Assembly: GCF_016901995.1 (NCBI RefSeq)
Contig: NZ_JACJLE010000046.1
Span: forward strand, 1 to 35,411
Source of the DNA: Bacteroides caecigallinarum
GTDB taxonomy: Bacteria; Bacteroidota; Bacteroidia; Bacteroidales; Bacteroidaceae
Direction of reading: 5' to 3'
DNA length: 35,411 nt
Shown: positions 6,695-16,137 of the stretch, in pieces
Position numbering within the stretch: the stretch's first letter is position 1
Layout of the letters: each line of letters starts with the position of its first letter
Program-made: the position numbers and the translations under genes
Notes under the pieces: generated by a model
Told to the model about the DNA's origin: nothing
The model's database searches: none
What the model saw: only the letters and a program-made list of their open reading frames with translations

Positions 6695-8500
6695 TTACTC
6701 TTCATACATCTTCTCTATCTGAGCTGCATAATTCTTCATCAATACAGGTCTCTTTATTTTCAATGTATTTGTCAGCTCACCCTTTTCCATACTGAAAGGT
6801 TCAGGCAGCAAAGTAAATTTCTTTATCTGTTCATAATGGGCAAATTCCTGTTGAAGCGTATCTATACGCATGCGGAACAGTTCCTGGATTTCCGGTTTCG
6901 CAAGCAAATCCTTCATATCGGAATATTTAATTCCCTTGCTTTCAGCGTATGCCTTGACCTGCGAATATTCAGGAACAATCAAAGCAGAAACATATTTTCT
7001 CTGATCGGCTATAATTGAAATCTGATCAATATATTTATCAACCACCAGTTTTGTTTCAATAGCCTGAGGAGCAATATATTTGCCATTAGATGTCTTGAAC
7101 AAATCCTTGATACGGTCTGTCAGATACAGACGGCCATCCTCAATATATCCAGCATCACCGGTATGGAACCATCCGTCAGGTGTAAATGCGTCCTTTGTTA
7201 TAGCTTCCTTATTGTAATAGCCTTTGGTTACAGTCTCACCTTTTACGAGGATCTCATTATTTTCGCCAATCTTTATCTCCACACCTGGTAATACCCTGCC
7301 AACAGATCCTATTTTAAAATCATCAATCCACTGGCAAGTAACAGTAGCTGTTGTCTCAGTCAGTCCATAACCTGCAATCATGTTTATGCCTACCGATCTT
7401 ACAAATTCCTCTACTTTAGGCGGAATAGCAGCTCCTGCCGTCGGGAAGAAGTTTCCATTCTCTATACCTATAGTCTTCTTTAACAAGCTATATATTGTCT
7501 TCTCATAGAACTTGTATTTAAGTTTCAATATAGGAGAAGGCTCCTTGCCATTCATCAGACAATCGATGTTGTATTCTTTTCCCACCTTCAAAGCATCTAG
7601 CATCAGTTTCTTCTTGACACCGGTAGTCTCGTTTATCTTTTCCATTACGCCTGCATATACCTTTTCCCAAAAACGAGGGACACTACACATAGCAGTAGGA
7701 CGTATCTCCTTAATGGTTTTCTGTATATCGGCAGGACGAAGATTTATACACAATGTACATCCCATGTCAATACACAGATATGACCATGCACGCTCAAATA
7801 TATGTGTAAAAGGCAGGAAGTTCATTATTACATCATTATCCGAAAGAGTCTTCAGACGTCCGTAATGCGCCTTTATACCGAATTCGAAACAAGAATGATG
7901 CAACATTACACCTTTAGATTCACCCGTAGTGCCCGAAGTATATAAAATATTTGCCAAATCCTGAGGAGAAGAAGCTTCAATACGTTTATCAACTATCTCC
8001 TGCAAAGATTCATCCTTACCTTTTTCCAGAAATTCATCAAAATATATGGAATTAGTATCTCCCGGAAGACGTTTTACGTTAGGATCAAATATAATAATCT
8101 GTTTTAAAGACCTGCACAAACCCTGCACACGGCGTGCCACTTCATACTGATACTGTTCGCCAACGAAAAGATACCTTATAGAAGCATCCTGCACGATATA
8201 ATGTACCTGTGCTTCAGAACTTGTGGCATATAGGGGTATTGTCACAACTCTTGTAGCATAAGCTCCGAAATCAACATAGAAACATTCAGGCATATTCTGA
8301 GAGAAGACCCCCACGTTCTCCTGTTCATTGATGCCCAATGCCACCATAGCACGTGAAGCATATTTTACTTTTTCTGCAAATTTGTTCCATGAAACTGAAA
8401 TCCACGAAGATATGGAATAATCACGATACTTGAGAGCTACCCTCTCACCATATTTCTTTGCCTGGCGGAAAACAAGGTCCGACAAAAATGATTTGCCCAT
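6695..8500 (-). CDS. Long-chain acyl-CoA synthetase (AMP-forming)
   Basis: The 601-residue ANL-superfamily enzyme has the ATP/AMP loop YTSGTTGESKG (187-197), the adenine-binding GYGLTETT (377-384), HTGD (446-449) and the hinge motif TDRIKDLFKT (461-470). It activates a carboxylic acid to an acyl-adenylate and then an acyl-CoA. Length and motif spacing match the FadD15/long-chain fatty acid ligase branch found across Bacteroidetes, probably for use of exogenous fatty acids. It has no signal peptide and is likely cytoplasmic or membrane-associated. It has its own -7 box (8531-8538) and lies 53 bp upstream of prfB with no terminator between, so some cotranscription is possible. The chain-length specificity is not determined by what I can see. 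Confidence 0.93.
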   Translation of the reverse strand: MGKSFLSDLVFRQAKKYGERVALKYRDYSISSWISVSWNKFAEKVKYASRAMVALGINEQENVGVFSQNMPECFYVDFGAYATRVVTIPLYATSSEAQVHYIVQDASIRYLFVGEQYQYEVARRVQGLCRSLKQIIIFDPNVKRLPGDTNSIYFDEFLEKGKDESLQEIVDKRIEASSPQDLANILYTSGTTGESKGVMLHHSCFEFGIKAHYGRLKTLSDNDVIMNFLPFTHIFERAWSYLCIDMGCTLCINLRPADIQKTIKEIRPTAMCSVPRFWEKVYAGVMEKINETTGVKKKLMLDALKVGKEYNIDCLMNGKEPSPILKLKYKFYEKTIYSLLKKTIGIENGNFFPTAGAAIPPKVEEFVRSVGINMIAGYGLTETTATVTCQWIDDFKIGSVGRVLPGVEIKIGENNEILVKGETVTKGYYNKEAITKDAFTPDGWFHTGDAGYIEDGRLYLTDRIKDLFKTSNGKYIAPQAIETKLVVDKYIDQISIIADQRKYVSALIVPEYSQVKAYAESKGIKYSDMKDLLAKPEIQELFRMRIDTLQQEFAHYEQIKKFTLLPEPFSMEKGELTNTLKIKRPVLMKNYAAQIEKMYEE

Positions 8501-8530
8501 TTTATATACTTATTTAGAATTCTTAATACG

Positions 8531-8538
8531 CAAAGTTA
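8531..8538 (-). promoter_or_regulatory. -7 box for the acyl-CoA synthetase gene
   Basis: TAACTTTG on the minus strand has a TTTG at 8561-8564, 22 bp away, slightly longer than the usual 19-21. It faces away from the M20 peptidase promoter. Confidence 0.6.
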
Positions 8539-8591
8539 ATTATATTTTTCTATTTTACCACAAATCTGTTACGATATATTAAAATAAAACA

Positions 8592-8599
8592 TATCTTTG
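8592..8599 (+). promoter_or_regulatory. -7 box for the M20 deacylase gene
   Basis: TATCTTTG on the plus strand matches TAnnTTTG, 20 bp upstream of the ATG. A -33 box is not clear. Confidence 0.6.
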
Positions 8600-8619
8600 C
8601 CATAAAATATCAGAATAAT

Positions 8620-9687
8620 ATGATGACAGATACCAGTTATTACACATCGGAAGCTGTAACGCTGCTTCAAGCTCTGATAGGGATACCATCCATAAGCAGG
8701 GAAGAAGATGCAGCAGCCGACTTCCTGCAAACTTACATTGAAGAGTCCGGCATCATGACAGGACGTATGGGAAACAATGTTTGGTGCATAAGTCCAATGT
8801 TCGACACTTCAAGACCAACAATTCTATTAAACTCCCATATCGATACAGTAAAACCAGTCAACGGATGGCGTAAACAACCATTCACACCTAAAATAGACAA
8901 TGGAAAGCTGTTTGGATTGGGAAGTAACGATGCAGGTGCATCATTGGTTTCCCTTTTTCAGGTTTACAAACACTTGAGTGCTACAGAACAGAAATACAAC
9001 CTTATTTTTCTGGCATCTTGTGAAGAAGAAGTTTCAGGCAAAAACGGCATCGAAAGTGTGCTTCCACAGTTACCTCCAATAACACTTGGCATAGTGGGCG
9101 AACCCACAGAAATGAATCCTGCCATAGCCGAAAAAGGTCTTATGGTTCTTGATGTTACCGCACAAGGACGTTCGGGACATGCCGCACGTGAAGAGGGCGA
9201 CAATGCAATCTACAAGATTCTTCCGGATATAGAATGGTTCCGTACTCACAAGTTCGAAAAAGAATCGTCCTTACTAGGTCCTGTAAAAATGACCGTGACA
9301 CAAATCAATGCCGGAACACAACACAACGTAATACCGGATACTTGCAGCATAGTGGTTGACATACGCAGCAATGAGTGTTACTCCAACGAAACTCTTTTCG
9401 AGGAAATAAAGAAGCACATCAGCAGTGAGGTAAAAGCGAGATCCTTCAGATTAAACTCATCAAGTATATCACCGGAACATCCTATAGTGAAACGTGCCAT
9501 TGCGCTAGGTAAAATTCCATTCGGCTCACCGACTCTTTCAGATCAGGCACTAATGCCTTTCACATCAATAAAGATCGGTCCTGGAAAATCTTCACGTTCG
9601 CATACTGCCGATGAATACATAATGATTAATGAGATAGAAGAGGCTATAAGCCTTTATATAAAACTGTTAGACGGGTTGGAGCTATAA
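8620..9687 (+). CDS. argE: M20 family deacylase, probable N-acyl-ornithine/citrulline deacylase
   Basis: The 355-residue di-zinc amidohydrolase has metal ligands in NSHIDTV (H73, D75), GSNDAG (D104), the catalytic and metal glutamates in SCEEE (E135, E136), GEPTEM (E161) and a late histidine in RSHTADEY (about 328). The lid domain carries GRSGHAAR (H187), the dimer-contributed histidine. Overall it resembles the ArgE/DapE/LysK group, and ArgE is the best match for Bacteroidetes. In Bacteroides fragilis, arginine synthesis runs through N-succinyl intermediates, so the substrate may be N-succinyl-citrulline or -ornithine rather than the acetyl form; that is known from the pathway, not from this sequence. 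No other arg gene is nearby. A second ATG three bases on is an alternative start. Confidence 0.82.
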   Translation: MMTDTSYYTSEAVTLLQALIGIPSISREEDAAADFLQTYIEESGIMTGRMGNNVWCISPMFDTSRPTILLNSHIDTVKPVNGWRKQPFTPKIDNGKLFGLGSNDAGASLVSLFQVYKHLSATEQKYNLIFLASCEEEVSGKNGIESVLPQLPPITLGIVGEPTEMNPAIAEKGLMVLDVTAQGRSGHAAREEGDNAIYKILPDIEWFRTHKFEKESSLLGPVKMTVTQINAGTQHNVIPDTCSIVVDIRSNECYSNETLFEEIKKHISSEVKARSFRLNSSSISPEHPIVKRAIALGKIPFGSPTLSDQALMPFTSIKIGPGKSSRSHTADEYIMINEIEEAISLYIKLLDGLEL

Positions 9688-9703
9688 TCTCCAACCCTTT
9701 TAT
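9673..9703 (+). terminator. Terminator overlapping the end of argE
   Basis: GGGTTGGAG (9673-9681) pairs with CTCCAACCC (9689-9697) and is followed by TTTTA. The argE stop codon (9685-9687) lies in the 7-nt loop, so the 5' arm is coding sequence. Confidence 0.85.
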
Positions 9704-9709
9704 TACATA

Positions 9710-10267
9710 TCAGTCAGCTTCTACTTCAACAAGGTTTCCAGTCACAGAATTCATAATAAATCCTCTGACCTTTATACCGTCTGCCGGCATCAACGGATGA
9801 TGTCGCACTATATGGACACTCTTCCTTACAGCATCCTCAGTATCGTCAAAACCGCTTAACCATGAACGCAGATTTACATCACAGTATTCCATCATCTCTA
9901 TATGATCCTGCGACACTCCACGAGCACGCATGTGCGAAAGCATCTCATCGCTATCCATATGCTGCACACCGCAGTCTGTATGCCCTATAATCATTATCTC
10001 TTCTACACCAAGTTCGTATATTGCCACCAAAAGACTTCGCATGGCACTACCAAACGGATGTGTAATTGTACCTCCGGCATTCTTTATAATCTTTACGTCA
10101 CCGTTTTTCAGTCCCAATGCGGCAGGAAGCAGCTCAATAAGGCGCATATCCATACATGTCACAATAGCTATCTTCTTGTCAGGATACTTGGTAGTAAGAA
10201 ATTTCTCATATCCTTTTGTTTCAACAAAAGATTTGTTGTATTCAAGCAATTCGTCTATCATAATCAA
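9710..10267 (-). CDS. Beta-class carbonic anhydrase
   Basis: The 185-residue protein has the zinc-site motifs of beta-carbonic anhydrases: TCMDMR (C38, D40, R42) and GHTDCGV (H96, C99), plus NAGG (63-66). It interconverts CO2 and bicarbonate in the cytoplasm, supplying bicarbonate for carboxylations, which is relevant for a CO2-requiring gut anaerobe using PEP carboxykinase and fumarate reduction. The first methionines are close together (M1, M3), so the start could be 6 bases later. It has its own -7 box (10290-10297) and is convergent with argE. Confidence 0.93.
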   Translation of the reverse strand: MIMIDELLEYNKSFVETKGYEKFLTTKYPDKKIAIVTCMDMRLIELLPAALGLKNGDVKIIKNAGGTITHPFGSAMRSLLVAIYELGVEEIMIIGHTDCGVQHMDSDEMLSHMRARGVSQDHIEMMEYCDVNLRSWLSGFDDTEDAVRKSVHIVRHHPLMPADGIKVRGFIMNSVTGNLVEVEAD

Positions 10268-10289
10268 TCTATTAATAAAATTCCTTGTG

Positions 10290-10297
10290 CAAAATTA
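10290..10297 (-). promoter_or_regulatory. -7 box for the carbonic anhydrase gene
   Basis: TAATTTTG on the minus strand, 22 bp upstream of the ATG, just after the GH95 terminator. Confidence 0.55.
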
Positions 10298-10312
10298 CAT
10301 CAAAAAATATCA

Positions 10313-10362
10313 AAAATAAAAAGCAAGAGTAAATATCTGACATATACAGAATCTACTCTTGC
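10313..10362 (-). terminator. Terminator of the GH95 operon
   Basis: On the minus strand GCAAGAGTA and TACTCTTGC (10354-10362 and 10323-10331) form a stem with a 22-nt loop, followed by a T-rich tract. It lies about 18 bp after the GH95 stop codon. Confidence 0.75.
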
Positions 10363-10379
10363 CTTATTATAAATTTTTA

Positions 10380-12788
10380 TCACATACGCTCTAAAATATA
10401 CTCATCTCCCGCTTGAGTATCAATATCATACTCATATATCTTATATAATATAGGATACTCAGCATCCAGTCCTTCAGCTATCAAAGGTTTCTTTATATCA
10501 GCATTCTGATAATACCGGTTAGTATTCTCACCTTCAGCTTCAGTCAATCCTTTCCCCTTTAAAGGAATGTACGAACGTATTCTCAGTTTTCCACCTAAAT
10601 CTGATTTTATTCTGGCAGAGAGCAATTCACCACCTTTCCATTCCATATCTACGGTAAATCCTCCTCTGGTTTTAAGTCCTGTCACCTTTCCGCTCCTCCA
10701 TTCATCTGGCAAAGCAGGCAACAAGTGCAAGGCTTCGTCATGACTCTGCATAAGCATCTCAGCCACACCAGCCGTATATCCGAAGTTACCGTCAATCTGA
10801 AATGGTGGATGGGCATCAAACAAATTCGGATAAGTACGTCCTGCAAACAAGTTTCTTATTATCTTATACGCATGATTACCGTCAAGCAGACGTGCCCATA
10901 AGTTTATCTTCCATCCTATAGACCATCCTGTGGCCTCATCTCCTCTTTGCAACAAAGTATTCTTAGCAGCCTGAAACAACAACGGATTTTTATAAGGAGA
11001 AATCTGATTGCCCGGATACAAACCGAATGCATGAGATATATGCCTGTGCTTATCGTTCGGATTATCTACATCCTCAAGCCACTCCTGCAACTGATTATAT
11101 TTACCTATCTGCATAGGAGCAAGCATATCTATCATACTCTGCAATCTATTTATATATTCAGGATCCTTATCCAATAATCGGGATGCATCACGAGTGTTAC
11201 ACAACAGTTCAAACACAATCTGATTGTCCATAGTACAACCCGCAATTGTAGATGCCGAGTTACTGTTTTCTCCGTCAGGACCATGCTCCGGTGAATTTGA
11301 AGGACACGTAACCATCCACTCATATACAGGATGCCTAACTAGAAAATCCATAAAGAAATCGGCAGAACCTTTCAATACATCATAATATTTTTCAAGAAAG
11401 GCCATATCACCGGTATATAAATAATGTTGCCACAAGGGCTGACACAGCCATGCTCCACCATTCGGCCACATTCCCCAGAACGCACCGTCCACCACTCCTG
11501 TAGAACGCCATAAATCGGTATTATGATGTAGAACCCATCCGTTGCATCCATACATCACCCTGGCAGTTTCCCTACCAGTATCCGAAAGTTCCTGTAACAT
11601 CGTGAATAACGGCTCATGGCACTCACTAAGGTTAGTAACCTCTGCAGGCCAATAGTTCATTTGCAGATTTATATTCACGGTATATTTACTGTCCCACGGT
11701 GCAACTACGTCATTGTTCCATATTCCCTGAAGATTTGCCGGCTGCCCTCCAGGCAATGACGACGAGACAAGCAGATAACGTCCATATTGAAACAACAGTA
11801 CAGCCAGTCCTGCGTCATTTCTTTCATTAAATTTCTTTATTCTCAGGTCTGTAGGTTCATTTGAGAAGTCATCAGATGAAATTTCCAGATTTACCCTGCC
11901 GAACAAACTCCTATACTTTTCAATATGCTCATCCTTTGCAACCTCATAATCTTTCTTTACAGCTGCATTCAGATAACCAGACGCTTTCTTATATCCGTTA
12001 CCGCTTATATCTTTATAATTTACAAAGTTTGTTGCCGACGATATATAAAGAATGACATTATCTGCATTTTCCACCTTCATCTTATCATCTTCGAAAGATA
12101 ATTTCCCTCCGGTATTAACAGCCTTGACCAAAGTCTCATCAAAAAGTTTTCCTTTCACTCCTTCATGGTCATTACCTTTAGCTTTCAGATAAAGACATTT
12201 GTTCCTTACAGAGACCTTATGTTCCAAAGGACAGTCAAATGACATGGAAAATGATAATTTTCCGGCTGTAGAACTTGAAATTCTCATTATTATAACATTA
12301 TCTACAATAGAAGAAAACAGTTCCCTCTTATATGTAACTCCATCAACTTTATAACTTACAGAAGCTATAGCATTTTCTATATCAAGTTCACGATAATATT
12401 CCGTAGCATTTTCATGTCCCGTGAAATTAATCTTCAGGCTACCGATAGTCTGATACGGCATTCCATTCCTCGGAGTAAGAAAATTCTTGTTAACCAAGTC
12501 CTGCGCCTCACCATATTTACCTTCAAATACAAGTTTCCTGACTTCTGGCAACACATTCAGAGCATCCGGATTATCATTTCTGTATGGCGATCCTCCCCAA
12601 AACGTTTCCTCATTAATTTGGAGTTCTTCCGTTTCAGTACCACCGTAAACCATTGCTCCCAGTCTGGAGTTTCCCAATGGCAGTGCCTCTGTCCACTCTG
12701 AAGCAGGTTTGTTATACCATAGTTTAAGATTTCCGGCAGATGTAAATGCCGAAAAGACTAACAATACAGACAAAATTAAAAATCTCAT
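10380..12788 (-). CDS. GH95 alpha-L-fucosidase, exported
   Basis: The 802-residue protein begins with a signal peptide ([19 protein letters not shown]) followed by [28 protein letters not shown], the N-terminal hallmark of GH95. Expected catalytic residues are present: the asparagine pair in VNINLQMN (N372, N374), the glutamate in SPEHG (E501) and the aspartate in QIDGNFG (D666), corresponding to N421/N423/E566/D766 of Bifidobacterium AfcA. The fold is a beta-sandwich, an alpha/alpha-six barrel and a C-terminal beta domain. Characterised GH95 enzymes invert alpha-1,2-linked L-fucose, and some members cleave alpha-L-galactose. The frame is open upstream to a TTG at 12809, but the ATG at 12788 places the signal peptide properly. 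It follows the propeller gene by 30 bp on the same strand, so the two form one operon. Confidence 0.93.
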   Translation of the reverse strand: MRFLILSVLLVFSAFTSAGNLKLWYNKPASEWTEALPLGNSRLGAMVYGGTETEELQINEETFWGGSPYRNDNPDALNVLPEVRKLVFEGKYGEAQDLVNKNFLTPRNGMPYQTIGSLKINFTGHENATEYYRELDIENAIASVSYKVDGVTYKRELFSSIVDNVIIMRISSSTAGKLSFSMSFDCPLEHKVSVRNKCLYLKAKGNDHEGVKGKLFDETLVKAVNTGGKLSFEDDKMKVENADNVILYISSATNFVNYKDISGNGYKKASGYLNAAVKKDYEVAKDEHIEKYRSLFGRVNLEISSDDFSNEPTDLRIKKFNERNDAGLAVLLFQYGRYLLVSSSLPGGQPANLQGIWNNDVVAPWDSKYTVNINLQMNYWPAEVTNLSECHEPLFTMLQELSDTGRETARVMYGCNGWVLHHNTDLWRSTGVVDGAFWGMWPNGGAWLCQPLWQHYLYTGDMAFLEKYYDVLKGSADFFMDFLVRHPVYEWMVTCPSNSPEHGPDGENSNSASTIAGCTMDNQIVFELLCNTRDASRLLDKDPEYINRLQSMIDMLAPMQIGKYNQLQEWLEDVDNPNDKHRHISHAFGLYPGNQISPYKNPLLFQAAKNTLLQRGDEATGWSIGWKINLWARLLDGNHAYKIIRNLFAGRTYPNLFDAHPPFQIDGNFGYTAGVAEMLMQSHDEALHLLPALPDEWRSGKVTGLKTRGGFTVDMEWKGGELLSARIKSDLGGKLRIRSYIPLKGKGLTEAEGENTNRYYQNADIKKPLIAEGLDAEYPILYKIYEYDIDTQAGDEYILERM

Positions 12789-12818
12789 AGTATTCTTATT
12801 ATGAAACAATTATACTTT

Positions 12819-13946
12819 TTACTTTATTGGAATACACATGTTCCACGAACGTGTAGCATTTTCAAACCCACCGGGGCCATCCATCGTAGCAAAAAACACA
12901 TACATAGGCTTTCCGTTCTCAAAATAGATGAAAGGACGCTCTAGCTGTCCCTGTTTTTCTATACTGCCATCTTCCCATTCCACTGTTAAAGAATATGCCT
13001 TCGGATCTTTATCTATTACCCAGTTCACGCCATCTGAAGAATGCGCCATGGCACCTCCTCCCTTTTCTCCGGTAAACTTGCCTACATGATCTTTAAATAT
13101 AATATGATATCCTTTTTCATCTTTCCATAAAAAAGGATCCTCTGCTTCACCCTGACCATCAACATGGAATATAGGTTGTTTGTCATTCAACACTTCGTAC
13201 GGACCTTCTATATTTTTTGCATAAGTCACACCCAAAGCCATTGACGAATGTTTGTCTTCTTTAGTGTAATGACGTCCCTTGAAAATCATCAGGACAGAAC
13301 CATCCTCCTGTATTACAGGAGACGGATTTGAAGCAAGAAAACTGTAGAAAGTATTCGGCTCTGTCTTTACTATAGGCTCATTCATTCTTTTCCAAGGCCC
13401 ATACGGACTTTCAGCCACAGCCAGTCCTATTCTCTTGTTTGCCCTGCCCACAATACACCATTTACTGTCAAGTGTAAGTTCATCATAGGTAGGTTCTTCA
13501 AAAGGATGCGTAGAACCCATATAGATAAGGTAGTATTTATTATTATAATAGAAGATACGAGGATTATGCGTAGATTTTCCATCCCAGTATTGGGCACCAC
13601 GCGGCGGCAAAGCTACATCTGAAAATGTATATGGTCCCTGAATACTGTCTGCCACAGCATGTACTATTTCCGAAGCAACCATCCATCCAGGATGAAAAGG
13701 CAATGACTTTGGAAAACGTGACACATACATGTGATACTTACCGTCAGGCGATTTAACTACAGAACTTCCCCACACCCAATAGCCTTCCATCTGGAAAGCA
13801 GGAACCCTGGATGCTTTTCCAAGATTATGAAACAGACTGTTATGCGAATTACGCTTCAACTCCAAAAGATTGTCTAGTTTCTGAGAATAGACACTTGAAG
13901 AAGCCATGAAAATTGACAAGAAAAATAGAATAATTGATTTCTTCAT
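12819..13946 (-). CDS. Exported five-bladed beta-propeller glycosidase, GH43/117-like
   Basis: The 375-residue protein has a signal peptide (1-21, ending SSVYSQ) and repeated propeller-blade motifs: WVWGSSVVKSPDGKYHMYVSRF, NPRIFYYNNKYYLIYMGS, GLAVAESPYGPWKR, NPSPVIQEDGSVLMIFKG and EDPFLWKDEKGYHIIFKDH. Such blade motifs are seen in GH32/43/62/68/117 families. The precise family cannot be fixed by eye; many Bacteroides homologues are annotated only as glycoside hydrolase family protein. It is the first gene of the operon with GH95, so both enzymes probably act on one fucose- or galactose-containing glycan. No SusC/SusD pair or regulator flanks them. The upstream region (13947-14147) is shared with the divergent AICAR transformylase gene and contains an inverted repeat at 14016-14046. 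Confidence 0.8.
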   Translation of the reverse strand: MKKSIILFFLSIFMASSSVYSQKLDNLLELKRNSHNSLFHNLGKASRVPAFQMEGYWVWGSSVVKSPDGKYHMYVSRFPKSLPFHPGWMVASEIVHAVADSIQGPYTFSDVALPPRGAQYWDGKSTHNPRIFYYNNKYYLIYMGSTHPFEEPTYDELTLDSKWCIVGRANKRIGLAVAESPYGPWKRMNEPIVKTEPNTFYSFLASNPSPVIQEDGSVLMIFKGRHYTKEDKHSSMALGVTYAKNIEGPYEVLNDKQPIFHVDGQGEAEDPFLWKDEKGYHIIFKDHVGKFTGEKGGGAMAHSSDGVNWVIDKDPKAYSLTVEWEDGSIEKQGQLERPFIYFENGKPMYVFFATMDGPGGFENATRSWNMCIPIK

Positions 13947-14015
13947 AATTGTTTTTTATATAATAGAAATTTGTTAACGACATGCGAATATAAGTATTTT
14001 TCACATCATACGATT

Positions 14016-14046
14016 GTTTGGAACATATAAATCATATCATCCAAAC
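14016..14046. repeat. Inverted repeat, possible operator
   Basis: GTTTGGA (14016-14022) and TCCAAAC (14040-14046) are 7-bp perfect inverted arms separated by 17 bp, in the 201-bp region between divergent genes. A transcription factor site for the glycosidase operon is possible; chance is not excluded. Confidence 0.35.
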
Positions 14047-14112
14047 CGAAACCTATTTCCTGGAGTCAAAAAAATTGCAGTGGCCACACTAGGAAAACAG
14101 CAGACAAAACAG

Positions 14113-14120
14113 TATTTTTG
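14113..14120 (+). promoter_or_regulatory. -7 box for the AICAR transformylase gene
   Basis: TATTTTTG on the plus strand matches TAnnTTTG, 27 bp upstream of the ATG. Confidence 0.6.
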
Positions 14121-14147
14121 TAACAGAATTCATAAACAAGAAAAATT

Positions 14148-15326
14148 ATGGCTAAAGAACTTGAACTGAAATACGGATGCAATCCTAACCAGAAACCTGC
14201 ACGTATTTTCATGAAAGAAGGGGAACTGCCTATTGAGGTCCTGAACGGACGCCCCGGTTACATCAACTTCCTTGATGCGCTGAACGGATGGCAGCTAGTA
14301 AAAGAACTGAAAGAAGCTACAGGAATGCCTGCTGCTACATCATTCAAGCATGTCAGCCCTGCCGGTGCTGCTATCGGTCTTGAACTTGACGAAACTATGA
14401 AGAAAATATACTTCGTCGATGGTCTTCCTCTTTCTCCGCTTGCTAATGCTTACGTACGTGCCCGCGGTGCAGACCGTATGTCTTCTTACGGCGACTTTAT
14501 TGCTCTGAGCGACATCTGCGATGAAGAGACAGCCCGTTTCATCAACCGCGAAGTATCCGACGGTGTTATCGCTCCGGGATATACAGATACTGCTTTGGAA
14601 ATACTGAAAGCAAAACGTAAAGGTACTTATAATGTAATCAAGATTGACCCTAACTACGTTCCTGCCCCTATCGAGACAAAAGAAGTGTTCGGTGTAACTT
14701 TCGAACAGGGAAGAAACGAAATCAAGCTGAACGGCGACGATTTGTTCCAGAACATCCCTACTCAGAACAAGAACTTTACAGATGCTGCAAAGCGTGACCT
14801 TATGATTGCGCTTATCACTCTGAAATATACTCAGTCAAACTCTGTATGCTACGTCAAGGACGGACAGGCTATCGGTATTGGTGCCGGACAGCAGAGCCGT
14901 ATCCACTGTACACGTCTTGCCGGAAACAAGGCAGACATCTGGTATCTGCGCCAGCATCCGAAAGTACTGAACTTGCCATGGGTTGAAAAAATCCGCCGTG
15001 CAGACCGCGACAACACTATCGACATCTACATCAGCGAAGACCACGACGATGTATTGGCTGACGGAGTATGGCAACAGTTCTTCACAGAAAAACCTGAAGT
15101 ATTGACACGCGAAGAAAAACGTGTATGGCTTGACACACTGAAAGGTGTAGCTCTTGGTTCAGATGCGTTCTTCCCATTCGGCGACAATATCGAACGTGCT
15201 CACAAGAGTGGTGTGGAATTCATTGCACAGGCAGGTGGCTCTGTACGCGATGACCATGTTATCGAAACTTGCGACAAATACGGCATTGCAATGGCATTCA
15301 CAGGCATTCGTCTGTTCCACCATTAA
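14148..15326 (+). CDS. Stand-alone AICAR formyltransferase (PurH C-domain type)
   Basis: The 392-residue protein aligns with the AICAR transformylase part of PurH. It contains the catalytic SFKHVSPAGAA (K67, H68), the dimer and nucleotide residues in the SNSVCYVKDGQAIGIGAGQQSR stretch, and a C-terminus ending GGSVRDDHVIETCDKYGIAMAFTGIRLFHH. It transfers a formyl group from 10-formyl-tetrahydrofolate to AICAR in de novo purine synthesis. The N-terminal IMP cyclohydrolase (MGS-fold) domain of bifunctional PurH (about 510-530 residues) is absent, so cyclisation to IMP must be done by another protein. Codon choice (CGT, GGT, ACT) suggests strong expression. It is monocistronic with its own -7 box and a strong terminator at 15351-15404. 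Confidence 0.9.
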   Translation: MAKELELKYGCNPNQKPARIFMKEGELPIEVLNGRPGYINFLDALNGWQLVKELKEATGMPAATSFKHVSPAGAAIGLELDETMKKIYFVDGLPLSPLANAYVRARGADRMSSYGDFIALSDICDEETARFINREVSDGVIAPGYTDTALEILKAKRKGTYNVIKIDPNYVPAPIETKEVFGVTFEQGRNEIKLNGDDLFQNIPTQNKNFTDAAKRDLMIALITLKYTQSNSVCYVKDGQAIGIGAGQQSRIHCTRLAGNKADIWYLRQHPKVLNLPWVEKIRRADRDNTIDIYISEDHDDVLADGVWQQFFTEKPEVLTREEKRVWLDTLKGVALGSDAFFPFGDNIERAHKSGVEFIAQAGGSVRDDHVIETCDKYGIAMAFTGIRLFHH

Positions 15327-15350
15327 TATCATGCCTGATATATAGATATA

Positions 15351-15404
15351 AAAAAACTCCTGACAGAAACTTCCGAAAAAAAGCAACTGTCAGGAGTTTT
15401 TTTA
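15351..15404. terminator. Bidirectional terminator between AICAR transformylase and a beta-barrel gene
   Basis: ACTCCTGACAG (15356-15366) pairs with CTGTCAGGAGT (15387-15397) over 11 bp, with A6 before and T7 after, so it can act on both convergent genes. Confidence 0.9.
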
Positions 15405-15418
15405 TTTATATACACTTA

Positions 15419-16063
15419 TCAGAATTTATACCCAAATGTAAAATACATAGAGAAATTATACGGTGATTCTTTCGGAGCTATCTTGCAGAATCCGAAATCT
15501 GCATCAAGTCCTACAGTCCAGTCTTTAAAATCAAGACCTGCTCCCATTTGGACTCCGGCATCAAATCTGTTATATCCGTCAGCAATATAGTTTCCACCAA
15601 GATACAAATCATCAAAAGTCGCCCATGACATTGTAAGTGCATCAATATTCGTCTCCGACTTACCTGATATACCATATGCAATATACGGACCTACAGTGAA
15701 CACCATATCAAACTTTGATGTAGCTCCAACATGGAATGCAGCCAAAAGAGGCATCTGGAAATAATTCTGATTGGAATGTACTTTTGAAAGGACATTCTCA
15801 CCGGTAACAAAATTATTATACATTTTATAGCTTGCACCTTTTGATGTCCAGTTCAATCCGGTCTGAAAAGAAACCAGCCAATTCAACGGGATATCCAAAG
15901 TCACTCCTACTTTCGGGTTAAACAAAGGCTTGCTTCCATCTGCATTCTTACCCATCCATGCCGACATACCGACACCTACTTCCATACCCCATTGTACTTT
16001 ATTTTGTGCAACTGCCGGAAAAAATGACAGCATACATAACATAGCAACTAACAGTTTCTTCAT
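15419..16063 (-). CDS. Outer-membrane beta-barrel protein, porin-like
   Basis: The 214-residue protein has a signal peptide (1-19, ending FPAVAQ) and then amphipathic strands ending in the aromatic C-terminal residue (FTFGYKF), the usual signature for BamA-dependent insertion. Strand-like segments include KVGVTLDIPLNWLVSFQTGLNW, YFQMPLLAAFHVG and FDMVFTVGPYIAYGISG, suggesting an eight-stranded barrel of the PorT/outer_membrane_beta-barrel type. No enzymatic motif is visible; a structural or sensing role is possible. It has a -7 box at 16095-16102 and the terminator at 15351-15404. Confidence 0.85.
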   Translation of the reverse strand: MKKLLVAMLCMLSFFPAVAQNKVQWGMEVGVGMSAWMGKNADGSKPLFNPKVGVTLDIPLNWLVSFQTGLNWTSKGASYKMYNNFVTGENVLSKVHSNQNYFQMPLLAAFHVGATSKFDMVFTVGPYIAYGISGKSETNIDALTMSWATFDDLYLGGNYIADGYNRFDAGVQMGAGLDFKDWTVGLDADFGFCKIAPKESPYNFSMYFTFGYKF

Positions 16064-16094
16064 AATATTCCTTTTTATATTTTATCAGTAAAGA

Positions 16095-16128
16095 CAAAAT
16101 TAAAGAAATTAATGATAAATCATACAAA
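16095..16128 (-). promoter_or_regulatory. Promoter of the 214-residue beta-barrel gene
   Basis: TTTG (16125-16128), a 22-bp spacer and TAATTTTG (16095-16102) on the minus strand. The spacer is a little longer than consensus. Confidence 0.5.
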
Positions 16129-16137
16129 ATAGGGCAT

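Noticed and set aside
12789..12809. TTG start for the GH95 gene
   Set aside because: The ATG at 12788 puts a clean signal peptide at the N-terminus; the extra seven residues add nothing.
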